Assembly: GCA_016212665.1 (NCBI GenBank)
Contig: JACREZ010000001.1
Location: 1-46,185 of the forward strand
DNA from: Ignavibacteriota bacterium
Lineage (GTDB): Bacteria; Bacteroidota; Ignavibacteria; UBA10030; SZUA-254
Length of the DNA stretch: 46,185 nt
Direction: 5' to 3'
Below, one piece after another: positions 33,209 to 42,927 of this stretch. Numbering within the stretch: position 1 is the stretch's first letter; the number at the start of each line of letters is the position of its first letter. The notes under the pieces are model-generated. The model was not told the origin of the DNA, did no database searches, and worked only from the letters and a program-made list of their open reading frames with translations. Made by a program: the position numbers and the translations under genes.

Positions 33209-36200
33209 ATGCCTGCTAAAAAGACTTACCAATTTATGATAACTCACAGAACCTTGTCTGTCGCTATGACAGCAGTTCTTTTATTCTCATTCATTTTTTT
33301 CGCATGTAAAGAAGACGAGGGACCCACTGGAGTTGTTGCTCCGGACCCGACAACGGTCGAAGGGACTATTTATGATAAACTCGCTCTTCCCATTGCCGGC
33401 GCAGAAATAAGTATGCGCGCGTCGTTCGCTCCGGCGGAAACAACCTTAAGCGATTCACGCGGAAATTACAAGTTTATTGTCCAGTGGCCCGATACTGGAA
33501 CGCGTGGTTGGATGGTGCTCACTACGACGAAGAATGGATACTACTCAAAGACGGATTCCTTTAACGTGGAAGCCGCGAAAACATATTCAAAGTCGTACTC
33601 ATTAACAAGCAAAGCGGATACAGTTCCACCCGGACCGAATTCCAGCGGTGTTGCGCGACTCGTTTTTATTTCTGCAAGCCATACATTTGCCAATGTAAAA
33701 GGTGTCGGAAAACGTGAATCCATTGTTTTAACGTTTGAAGCACGCGACTCTGCAGATGTCCCGCTCGATTCAGCACATCAGGCAAACATTGCATTCCGTA
33801 TCATGCCAGCAATTAATGGTGGCGAGAAGTTAGCGCCTGAATCAACAAAAACCTCGGTGGCTGTAGGAACGAATGGTCGTGTTACGACAACGTTAACTTC
33901 CGGTACAAAAGCGGGTATTGTTCAGATAGAAGCATCCGTTGTTGGAAACCCGACAATTCTTGCTACAACACCTGCATTACCGATATACAGTGGCGCGCCG
34001 GATGCCGCTCACTTTACCATTGCACTTCAAAAATTAAACTTCCCGGCACTCGGTTTTCTTGGTGTCCAAAATAAAGTCACGGTTCAGGTTGGTGATAAGT
34101 GGGGCAATCCTGTGCCGGATAGCATCGCTATTTATTTTACAACCAGTGCTGGAATCATTCAGCCTGCGGCTTTAACGGATGAAGTTGGAATTGCGCAGGT
34201 TACGTTAAGTTCAGGAAATTCTCAACCGGAAAATGGTTTCGCGTGGGTATATGCAAGTACCGTTGGCGATTCAGGGAAGTTAGTGAAAGACAGCATTCGT
34301 GTGTTATTCTCCGGTCAACCAAAAATCGAACCGCAAGATTTCGATTTCACTATCACAGATGGTGGTTCATTACAAATTCCGTTCAGGGTGTTCGATATAC
34401 ACAGGAATCCACTTTCAAGCGGAACGCGTATTACTGTGACGTTCAGCGGTGATGCTACTTCCGAACTTGCCTTCACAGGTGATATTGATGTAACGATGCC
34501 GGATACTCAGGATAGTACATTCACTTTCTTCAGAATTAATGCACGCGATACAGTTGTTCAATCGCCGGGTTCTGATAAAGGATTGATAATGACTATCAAC
34601 ATCAGCGGTCCGAACGGAAATATGCTTCGTTCATATGTCGGAATGTTGCGCGGAACAGGCGGAACCGTTTCTCTTTCAGGAAGACCTGCGAGTATTATTC
34701 TTACGGGGTTAACGACGAACACAGTCTCGGTTCATGGGACAGGGGCAAACGAAACAGCAGTGATGACATTTTTAGTTCGCGACAGAAGCGGACGTTCGAT
34801 TGCTCAGGATTCAGCGACAGTTGATTTTATATTTGTTGGACCGAATGGTGGTGCATCAATCTTCCCGGCATCTGTCAATACTGATGCTCAAGGTCGTGTG
34901 CAAACGGCGCTCACAAGCGGAACGACAGCGGGTGTTGTTCAAGTGATAGCATCTATTGATACGGGAGGTGTCACGCGTCTTGAATCGGCTCCGGTTTCTA
35001 TAACCATCGCCGGCGGTTTGCCGGACCAGAACCATTTTTCCATTGCAGTTGAAAAACTGAATATTCCAGGTCTTGTTCGCTACGGCGTGACAGATGGAGT
35101 TACAGTGTATGTAGGTGATGAATATGGCAATCCCGTTCAACCCAATACGGCAGTGTATTTCACTACAACAGGTGGTTATGTTGAGGCATCAGCCTATACA
35201 AATACAAGCGGTATCGCTTCCACAACATTACGCTCCGCAGAACCGGAACCTCCGAACGGTTATGCTACAGTGACAGCTACCTCAATTGATAAGAATAATA
35301 ATGAAGTTGAAAATTCAGCTCTTGTATTATTCTCCGGTTTCCCGATAATCACAGCAAGCGATTACAATATTCAATTGGCGGATGATTCATCGTTCACCTT
35401 ATGGTTTGGCGTACACGATAGAAATCATAATCACATGTCATCGGGAACACAAGTTCAGGTTTCGGTTGGCGGAAGAAATTCATCAGAGATTCAACTGTAC
35501 GGAGATATTTCCACGACACTTCCCGATGCCTTATACGGCGGCTATCGGTTAGACACGTTCTTTGTAAACATCGTTGATAAAGTCGGCAACAGTTTGCGTA
35601 ACGGACAATTCGATATTACTATCAGTGTTACCGGTCCGAACGGCAACACTGCGATGACAATTCCCGGGACATTATTAGCAACTCGAAATCCGAAAATAAA
35701 ATCATTAGCATTGCTCTCAAGTGTTCCGCGTGAATTATCTATTGCCGGTGTTGGAGGAGTGGATACTCTTCAATTGGAATATCAAATCCTCGACAGTTTG
35801 AATCAGGTAATCAACAGAGCAGGTGAACGTGTAGATTTTGAATTCACTGGACGATTCGGCTCGTTCCAACCGCAATATGATATGACCGGCAGCGATGGAA
35901 AAGTTCAAACAATTTTCCATACAGGTGAAGTAGTTGAATCGGTGAAAGTGCGTGCGCAGGTGCCAAATAGTGATGTTGTTTCCGTAGAGAAAACTATTTT
36001 TGTCCGCCCGGGTTCACCGTATCCGGGAAATGCTCGGTTGATTGTCAGTATGCCTGACGATACAATTCCTAAAGTAAACTTTGCGGCAAAGTACTCGCGG
36101 AACGAACAGGTTGGAAAAGTAAAAATTCAGGTGAAAGACAGAAATGATAATCCTGTTCCGGGGGAGAAAATTGAATTCGAGACGAACGCCGGGGAAATAC

Positions 36201-39200
36201 GTGCGACTGTTTTCACTGACGCCAACGGATTCGGTTCTGCTATCTGGTACGGAGGTCCGAACGTTCCTGCGGATGGTAATGCCGTCATCAAAGTAGTTTG
36301 GAAAAAGGGAACCGCTTCAGTTATTCTTGATAGTGCTGTTGTAACATATTCCGGGACAGCGCAAATTACAGGAGGTCCGGATCAAACAGACACGCTTATT
36401 GCAGGAGCGGGCAGAACTTATACATATTTTGTTCGTGATGCGAACGGCAATCCGCTTGCCGAAGGAACTCAAATCTCTGTATCAAAATATGATGAAGCCG
36501 CAGCATCAATTATATTAACCGGCGACACAAGTATTACAATGGTTGATACACGTGATACAAATCTTACGAAATTTACATTCGATATTCTTGATACAAATAC
36601 AACAGTTCTCACACCGAGAAAACTTGGAATTAAAATAAAGGTTTCAGGTCCAAACGGGAATGCACTCGATACTGCAAGAAGCACGGTAAAGGGTTACGTC
36701 CCGACTTCAGACAGAGTGAAATTTGTTGTGTTGATGAAGAGTCAACCAAGAATTTATGTTTCAGGAGTGAACAAAACAGATACCGATACGCTTGTCTATG
36801 AATTACAAGATAGTAGTGGAGCGAGAATGCCAACACCCGGTCTTACGGTTTCGTTTGATTTTCAGGGTCAGCAGGGAGAATTTACACCACGCTATGCGGA
36901 ATCCGATATCAACGGAAGAGTTCAGACTATCTTCAGAAGCGGTGAGAAAGCGGAAACCGTCAAGGTTTTCGCCCAGTTAGGACGTATTACTTCTGCCAAA
37001 CAAGATATTGTTGTTTTGCCCGGTCCGCCAGCACAGTCGTTCTTTAATTTAGATGTTGTTCGTCCTGGCAGTGATGAATCAAAAGTAAATTTCCCCGGGA
37101 TGTTTTCTTCGACAAGAAAAATCGGAGAGGCGCGAATGACGGTTGGTGATAAACACGGAAATCCCGTCCTCAATAATACACGTATCACGCTGGCGTCAAC
37201 AGCAGGTCTTCTCCCGTCAACCGGACTTACGTTGAATGGAAAAGTTTCCGTGGATTGGCTCGGTGGCCCGGAATTCCCGTCGAATGGTCTTGCACACATT
37301 GTTGCTACAACAACCGATTATAACAATCAACTCATCGGAGATAGTCTTGATGTCGTTTATTCCGGTCAGGCAATAGTGAATAGTAGTTTGACGAATGGAT
37401 ATGTGTTCCGACAGGGAATTGATTCATCGTTTACCTTTACCGTTTCTGATAGTATTGGAAATCCTTTAGCCGAGGGTTCAACGATTAGCGTCTCCATGAC
37501 GGGTGCTGGTTCAAGTTCAATTATACTTACCGGTGATGTGAATAAAACAATGGCAGATGTTTCCAATCCAAGTTATACACAATTCACTGTAAACCTGCAG
37601 GATACGAATACGACGATCGTTGGTAATAGAACATTGCGATTTGAAATTTCTGTTGACGGACCAAATGGTACGGTCATCAAAAGAATCACAACGACACTGG
37701 AAGGAATAATTCCACCACCGGTTCCTCGTGTCGCAGGAATACGGTTGGAGGCGATGTCGTCTTCTGTGTTAACGGTAAAAGATGGCGGCGGAACGGAAAC
37801 AAGTTTGTTTACTTATCAGATACTCGATAGTCTCGGCAGCCCAATCCGTCAGGAAGGAATTCGAATTGCCTTGTCGGGTACAGGAGTACCGTTCGTTTTT
37901 ACTCCTGAAACAACGACCACAAACACAAACGGTCAAGCGCAAGCATTATTCCATAGCGATACGGTTGCAGGTATTGTACAAGTAATTGCAAAAGAGGTCG
38001 CAGGATTTGCTCAATCCTCTCCTTCAAAAATTGTTGTTGTTGGCGGTAAGCCTTCACAACAATATTTCACGTTCTTGCTAACACGACCTGAAGCGACGGG
38101 ACAAAAAGTAAATTATCCCGGTGCAATGCCGCTCATTCAGAAAATCGGTGAAGCGCATATACAGGCAGGCGACCGATATGGAAATCCGGTGCCCGAAGGA
38201 ACACCGATTTACTTTACAACGAATGCCGGTGTTGTACAGGGATTTGCAATGACCGATGTAAACGGGTTCGCGAAAATTAATTGGTTCGGCGGAAATCCAA
38301 TACCGGTTGGCGGAGTTGCTTTGGTGAAAGCATCTGCAAGTGGAGAAGGAACTACCATTGTTGCTGATAGCGCCGTTGTTACATATTCAGGTCAGGTAAT
38401 GATTGGTGGTGGACCGCAGCAAGGTTTTGAAATTCTTGGTGCCGGTTCGATGACATTTAGCTTTACAGTTCGTGATGCGAATGGTAATCCTCCGGCAGAA
38501 GGCTCGCGGGTAATTGTTTCTGCTTCGGGAACAGGTGCAAGCGCAGTCGTTCTTTCAGGTGATGTTGATGTAACCATGCCCGATACACGAGACAGTAGTT
38601 TATCCCGCTTTACAATCACCGTGCGTGATACTTCAACATTCTCAACGAAAGAACGGACCTTAAATCTTTCTATTGCAGTCTCCGGTCCGAACGGAACGGC
38701 GACACAATCTACAAGCGGTACCTTGTTGGCAACGGGTGGAGGCAGAACACGATTACCGGGTTCGGTAGCATTAATTTCTACAAGTGTAAATGAAATTCAG
38801 GTCATCGGTACGGGCGGAGTTGAAACTTCAACCATGATATTTGAACTACGAGATTCACTTGGAATCCCGGTTGATTCTTCATACATGGTTAAGTTTTCAA
38901 TTGCTCCATCATCTGGTGGAACATTTATCTCCCCTGATTCCGGTTACTCGGATCCGCAAACAGGACGTATTACCAGCGTGGTTCATTCGGGTACAAGTTC
39001 CGGTCCGATACAGGTCATCGCAACGGTTGAGACTCCGAATGGTATTATTACGTCATCTCCGGTTCGCTTGCTCATTCATTCCGGTCAACCCGATCAAAAT
39101 CATATTAGTATCGGAGCCAATCCAATTAACGTAGCAGGGTTAGATTGGAATCAACGGACAAGTACAATTACAGTTCAACTCGGAGACCGTTATGGGAATC

Positions 39201-42200
39201 CGGTTCCCGTAGGAACTTCAGTTCACTTTAGCACTGATATTGGTGTCGTTACCACAAGTTCGGCAGGAACAGATGAAAATGGTATTGTGTCTGCAACATT
39301 GTTTTCAACTAACCCGCGACCTGCAGGCGGATATGGTTATGTGAAAGCTACAACAATCGGCGCCGGCGGAACGGTAATTTCCGATAGCATTCGAATGTTA
39401 TTCTCGGGTCAGGCAATGATTGATAGCGTAACGTTGACCCCATCAAACATTACAAACTTTACGGCATTCTTCAGAGTGTACGATAGAAATCAAAATCCTT
39501 TGGCAAAAGATAATACGATTACGATAACCACCGACGGTGATGTATCCCTTGTTGTTTCGCGTATATTTCCAGCATCGAAACTTCCGGATACTCAAGACCC
39601 CGCTTGGACAGAGTATGCCGCAAATTTCAGTCTCGATGTCAATGATAATCCAATTATCACAGGACCTTTCTCAGCAACAATAACAGTTGAAGGACAAAAC
39701 GGAACTGCGGTATATACGTTCCAAGGAAGAGTGGATATTTCAGCGCCACCTGAGTCGGAAGTAAAAGGATTAGAGTTGGCATTCAGAAGCGATTCAGTGA
39801 TAACTGTTTATGATGCAGGTGGTTTGGATTATGCACAAGTTGCGTATCAGGTTATTGATAGTTTAGGAAGAAATATTCAACGTGCCGGCATACCGGTTGC
39901 ATTTTCAAGCGAAGGTGTTCCGGGCTATTTCCTCCCTGAGACAACATTAACGAATGACAATGGTATTGCAGTAAGTACGTTCCATAGTTCTACTGTTGCA
40001 GGTAATGTAAGCGTACGGGGATCTGTTATCGGTACTGCAATTCAATCAATCCCGATGAGTCTTGGTATTACTGGTGGAAAAGCTTCACAGCAATTTTTCA
40101 CAGTTCGACTTACAGAATGGGCTGACGATCCAAAAGCTCGTGGGTTTAATCCACCTCCGCAATACAATTTCCCCGGTCTTCAATCATCGGGCTACATTGG
40201 TAATGCAAGAGTGGTGGTTGGTGATAAATACGGGAACCCTGTTCCGACAGGTACGGTCGTCTATTTCACAACCAATGCCGGTGTTGTAACCGGTGCTGAT
40301 GTAACTGATGAAGTTGGACTTGCTGTCGCTGATTGGATTGGCGGCAACCCAGCGCCACCGGGTGGAATAGCAATAGTTAAGGCGTCAGTATTAGGAGAAA
40401 CCGGTTTGGTGAGCGATAGTTCATGGGCCGTATATTCCGGTCCCGCGAGAATTTCCGGACTCTTACCGGAAAATTTTCAATTGAGAAATGGCATTGATAC
40501 GGTTTTGCGATACACTGTTGAAGACATCAATGGAAATCCTGTAGTAAGCGGAGGGGAAATTGCTGTAAACAAGAGTGGCGGTGCATCAAGTTCTGTCATC
40601 CTTGATGGAAATGTTCTATTTACTTTACCTGATACGCGGGATACTGCATTCGGCACGATGTATCAGGTAAGACTACGTGATACGAATACCACCGTCTCTC
40701 AAGCTCGCTCATTAACTCTATCCATTAGCCATACAAATAGCCCGGTAGGTGATGCATATTATGATGTTTCAGGAACATTGCTCGGCACTTCATCACCGAT
40801 TCCGCCTTCGGTTGCAGGGATACGGTTTGTAGCAAGTACAGCGACAACGTTAAGCGTGAAAAACTCAGGTGGTAATGAAACTACTGTTCTCACCTTTGAA
40901 GCGATAGATAGCATTGGCAATACAATAGCTCGTGCAGGTATACCAATTTCATTTATACGAACAGGAGTATTCGGAACATTCAGCGCTGAAACTGTTCATA
41001 CGGATAACCTTGGCAGAGTACAAGCGCAATTTAGAAGTGATACGGTAGCAGGCGCTGTGCAGATTAAAGCAATCAGTTCTGACGGTACTATCCATTCTAA
41101 TCCTGTGAGTATTGTTATTGTTGGTGGCAAGCCGAATCAAAACAATTTCACCTTTATTATAACACGCCCGGCGCAACAATTAAGAAAAACAAATTATCCG
41201 GGTGCAATGCCACTGGTTCAGAAAATCGGTGAAGTAATTGTACAAGTTGGTGATAGATATGGAAACCCCGTTCCATCCGGTACACCCCTCTATTTTGGTA
41301 CGAATGCCGGACTTATTCAAGGAACAGCATTCACGGAAGCCAACGGTTATGCAAAGGTAGATTGGTTCGGTGGTAATCCGATTCCGGTTGGCGGTGTTGC
41401 CAACGTTTCGGTCACTACGTTAGGTGATAATGGAGAATTTACTATCACGGATACACTCACGTATTCGGGACAAGCGTTCATCTCCGGCGGTCCTACAAAC
41501 GGATTTGAATTTTCCAGTGGATTTGTTCAGTCATTCACGTACACAGTGAACGATGCAAACAGTAATCCTCTCGCACAAGGTGCAACGATTCAGGTAAGTG
41601 CATCGGGACCAGCCGCCAGTACGATAGTCATGAGTGGTGATATTAATGTAACAATGCCCGATACGCGTGACCTTTCGGAAACGCAATTTACTTTCACGGT
41701 CAGAGATACGAGTTCTTCATCGCGGACTCCACGTACATTGCAATTAACAATCGCAGTTGATGGACCAAACGGAATCGCCACACTGACAAGTTCAGGTTCA
41801 GTTTTACCGACGGGCGCAGGAGATACAACACGTTCCAGGTTGCCCGCTTCAATTGCATTTTTGTCCATTACTAACACAGAAATACAAGTAACGGGAACAG
41901 GCGGAACGGAAACGACTACATTGCTCTTTGAAGTTCGGGATTCGCTTGGTATTCCGGTTGACTCGATGTATCCGGTGCGGTTTACATTCACAAATTCTCC
42001 TGGTGGTGGAGAATTTATCACACCCGATATCGGATATACAGATTCATCTACGGGACGAGTGAGTGCTATTATTCACTCAGGAACCCGTGCCGGTGTGTTA
42101 CAATTACTTGCAAGTGTATATTCTCCGTCAGATACAATTCGTTCTTCAATAGCTCGTATCTTGATTCATGGCGGTTTACCCGACCAAGCCCACTTTTCAA

Positions 42201-42847
42201 TCGGACTAAATCCTATCAATATTCCGGGGTTAGTTTATAACGGGCGTGAAGCTACGGCAACAACTATTGTAGGTGATAAATATGGCAACCCGGTTACGGC
42301 AGGTGTAGCCGTGTATTTTACTTCGACAATGGGTGTTATTAATACGGGCACGGGTTTTACAGATGAAAAAGGATTTGCTTCAGCATTGTTGTATTCTGGA
42401 AATCCTCTTGGTGATAGCGGATTTGGTTATGTGAAAGCATTCACCGTCGGAGAATCGGGTGTTACTATTACTGACAGTGCGCGAATGCTATTCTCCGGTT
42501 ATCCAAATATTACATATTCAGGACCTTCAACGTTTACAATTATCCGTGGCGGTACAATCTCGTTTACGTTTGACGTTGCAGATATGTACGGACATCCAAT
42601 AACAAAAGGTTCTACTATTCAGTTACTTGCCAGTGATACTAATGACGGAGAAGATTATGGTCTATCAGCTGTTCATACAATGGGTGATACACAGATAGTC
42701 GGTCCCGGTTCAACTCAATTTACCATGACATTTACAGATATTGTAGAAGATACACCGGTTGATGGGCCAGTATCAATCAGTGTTCAAGTAAAATGGGAAG
42801 GATTAACACTAGTTGTCCCGATAGCATCGGGAGTAATTGCACCTTAA
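33209..42847 (+). CDS. Giant lipoprotein with nine three-domain bacterial Ig-like units
   Basis: 3,212 residues. Start placed at 33209 (MPAKKTYQF), 7 bases after AGGAGG (33196-33201); another Met at 33203 is too close to it. A signal ends in LLFSFIFFACK, a lipoprotein-like cleavage site with Cys at about 33. After a carboxypeptidase-like domain (about 45-135, VEGTIYDK...YSKSYSL) come nine units of about 341 residues (period 1.01-1.04 kb). Each unit has an invasin-type Big_1 domain (DSLG.PV...GR.Q...HSGT.AG..QV.A), a second one with the VGDKYGNPVP...YFTTNAGVV core, and a third with FTVRDANGNPLAEG...VTMPDTRD...SGPNG. The units fall in two types, in order A A B B B A B B A. No sorting domain at the C-terminus. 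Likely a surface adhesin or scaffold; the operon position suggests it belongs to the secretin complex. Confidence 0.9.
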   Translation: MPAKKTYQFMITHRTLSVAMTAVLLFSFIFFACKEDEGPTGVVAPDPTTVEGTIYDKLALPIAGAEISMRASFAPAETTLSDSRGNYKFIVQWPDTGTRGWMVLTTTKNGYYSKTDSFNVEAAKTYSKSYSLTSKADTVPPGPNSSGVARLVFISASHTFANVKGVGKRESIVLTFEARDSADVPLDSAHQANIAFRIMPAINGGEKLAPESTKTSVAVGTNGRVTTTLTSGTKAGIVQIEASVVGNPTILATTPALPIYSGAPDAAHFTIALQKLNFPALGFLGVQNKVTVQVGDKWGNPVPDSIAIYFTTSAGIIQPAALTDEVGIAQVTLSSGNSQPENGFAWVYASTVGDSGKLVKDSIRVLFSGQPKIEPQDFDFTITDGGSLQIPFRVFDIHRNPLSSGTRITVTFSGDATSELAFTGDIDVTMPDTQDSTFTFFRINARDTVVQSPGSDKGLIMTINISGPNGNMLRSYVGMLRGTGGTVSLSGRPASIILTGLTTNTVSVHGTGANETAVMTFLVRDRSGRSIAQDSATVDFIFVGPNGGASIFPASVNTDAQGRVQTALTSGTTAGVVQVIASIDTGGVTRLESAPVSITIAGGLPDQNHFSIAVEKLNIPGLVRYGVTDGVTVYVGDEYGNPVQPNTAVYFTTTGGYVEASAYTNTSGIASTTLRSAEPEPPNGYATVTATSIDKNNNEVENSALVLFSGFPIITASDYNIQLADDSSFTLWFGVHDRNHNHMSSGTQVQVSVGGRNSSEIQLYGDISTTLPDALYGGYRLDTFFVNIVDKVGNSLRNGQFDITISVTGPNGNTAMTIPGTLLATRNPKIKSLALLSSVPRELSIAGVGGVDTLQLEYQILDSLNQVINRAGERVDFEFTGRFGSFQPQYDMTGSDGKVQTIFHTGEVVESVKVRAQVPNSDVVSVEKTIFVRPGSPYPGNARLIVSMPDDTIPKVNFAAKYSRNEQVGKVKIQVKDRNDNPVPGEKIEFETNAGEIRATVFTDANGFGSAIWYGGPNVPADGNAVIKVVWKKGTASVILDSAVVTYSGTAQITGGPDQTDTLIAGAGRTYTYFVRDANGNPLAEGTQISVSKYDEAAASIILTGDTSITMVDTRDTNLTKFTFDILDTNTTVLTPRKLGIKIKVSGPNGNALDTARSTVKGYVPTSDRVKFVVLMKSQPRIYVSGVNKTDTDTLVYELQDSSGARMPTPGLTVSFDFQGQQGEFTPRYAESDINGRVQTIFRSGEKAETVKVFAQLGRITSAKQDIVVLPGPPAQSFFNLDVVRPGSDESKVNFPGMFSSTRKIGEARMTVGDKHGNPVLNNTRITLASTAGLLPSTGLTLNGKVSVDWLGGPEFPSNGLAHIVATTTDYNNQLIGDSLDVVYSGQAIVNSSLTNGYVFRQGIDSSFTFTVSDSIGNPLAEGSTISVSMTGAGSSSIILTGDVNKTMADVSNPSYTQFTVNLQDTNTTIVGNRTLRFEISVDGPNGTVIKRITTTLEGIIPPPVPRVAGIRLEAMSSSVLTVKDGGGTETSLFTYQILDSLGSPIRQEGIRIALSGTGVPFVFTPETTTTNTNGQAQALFHSDTVAGIVQVIAKEVAGFAQSSPSKIVVVGGKPSQQYFTFLLTRPEATGQKVNYPGAMPLIQKIGEAHIQAGDRYGNPVPEGTPIYFTTNAGVVQGFAMTDVNGFAKINWFGGNPIPVGGVALVKASASGEGTTIVADSAVVTYSGQVMIGGGPQQGFEILGAGSMTFSFTVRDANGNPPAEGSRVIVSASGTGASAVVLSGDVDVTMPDTRDSSLSRFTITVRDTSTFSTKERTLNLSIAVSGPNGTATQSTSGTLLATGGGRTRLPGSVALISTSVNEIQVIGTGGVETSTMIFELRDSLGIPVDSSYMVKFSIAPSSGGTFISPDSGYSDPQTGRITSVVHSGTSSGPIQVIATVETPNGIITSSPVRLLIHSGQPDQNHISIGANPINVAGLDWNQRTSTITVQLGDRYGNPVPVGTSVHFSTDIGVVTTSSAGTDENGIVSATLFSTNPRPAGGYGYVKATTIGAGGTVISDSIRMLFSGQAMIDSVTLTPSNITNFTAFFRVYDRNQNPLAKDNTITITTDGDVSLVVSRIFPASKLPDTQDPAWTEYAANFSLDVNDNPIITGPFSATITVEGQNGTAVYTFQGRVDISAPPESEVKGLELAFRSDSVITVYDAGGLDYAQVAYQVIDSLGRNIQRAGIPVAFSSEGVPGYFLPETTLTNDNGIAVSTFHSSTVAGNVSVRGSVIGTAIQSIPMSLGITGGKASQQFFTVRLTEWADDPKARGFNPPPQYNFPGLQSSGYIGNARVVVGDKYGNPVPTGTVVYFTTNAGVVTGADVTDEVGLAVADWIGGNPAPPGGIAIVKASVLGETGLVSDSSWAVYSGPARISGLLPENFQLRNGIDTVLRYTVEDINGNPVVSGGEIAVNKSGGASSSVILDGNVLFTLPDTRDTAFGTMYQVRLRDTNTTVSQARSLTLSISHTNSPVGDAYYDVSGTLLGTSSPIPPSVAGIRFVASTATTLSVKNSGGNETTVLTFEAIDSIGNTIARAGIPISFIRTGVFGTFSAETVHTDNLGRVQAQFRSDTVAGAVQIKAISSDGTIHSNPVSIVIVGGKPNQNNFTFIITRPAQQLRKTNYPGAMPLVQKIGEVIVQVGDRYGNPVPSGTPLYFGTNAGLIQGTAFTEANGYAKVDWFGGNPIPVGGVANVSVTTLGDNGEFTITDTLTYSGQAFISGGPTNGFEFSSGFVQSFTYTVNDANSNPLAQGATIQVSASGPAASTIVMSGDINVTMPDTRDLSETQFTFTVRDTSSSSRTPRTLQLTIAVDGPNGIATLTSSGSVLPTGAGDTTRSRLPASIAFLSITNTEIQVTGTGGTETTTLLFEVRDSLGIPVDSMYPVRFTFTNSPGGGEFITPDIGYTDSSTGRVSAIIHSGTRAGVLQLLASVYSPSDTIRSSIARILIHGGLPDQAHFSIGLNPINIPGLVYNGREATATTIVGDKYGNPVTAGVAVYFTSTMGVINTGTGFTDEKGFASALLYSGNPLGDSGFGYVKAFTVGESGVTITDSARMLFSGYPNITYSGPSTFTIIRGGTISFTFDVADMYGHPITKGSTIQLLASDTNDGEDYGLSAVHTMGDTQIVGPGSTQFTMTFTDIVEDTPVDGPVSISVQVKWEGLTLVVPIASGVIAP
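34091..42290 (+). repeat. Nine tandem ~1.02 kb units inside the giant lipoprotein gene
   Basis: The GDKYGNPV-type core recurs near 34091, 35113, 36134, 37145, 38167, 39182, 40220, 41249 and 42271, a spacing of 1,011-1,038 bases. Units 5 and 8 share long near-identical DNA stretches (AATTATCC.GGTGCAATGCC, CAGAAAATCGGTGAAG), and units 6 and 9 are likewise close, pointing to a three-unit duplication. Confidence 0.85.
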
Positions 42848-42868
42848 TTGAGAATCAAACGCACAATA

Positions 42869-42904
42869 AAAAAGCCGTCTTCTTTCGAGGACGGCTTTTT
42901 TTTG
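42869..42904. terminator. Bidirectional intrinsic terminator
   Basis: AAAGCCGTC (42871-42879) pairs with GACGGCTTT (42890-42898), with A-rich sequence before and TTTTTTTT after, so it can act on both strands. It lies between the convergent giant lipoprotein gene and hemL. Confidence 0.92.
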
Positions 42905-42927
42905 GTCAGGTATTCGTATAAGTACAA

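Noticed and set aside
33209-42847. Giant repetitive frame as an RTX/Bap-type toxin or an assembly artefact
   Set aside because: No GGxGxD nonapeptides; the units are diverged at many positions, so collapse or false expansion of a repeat is unlikely.
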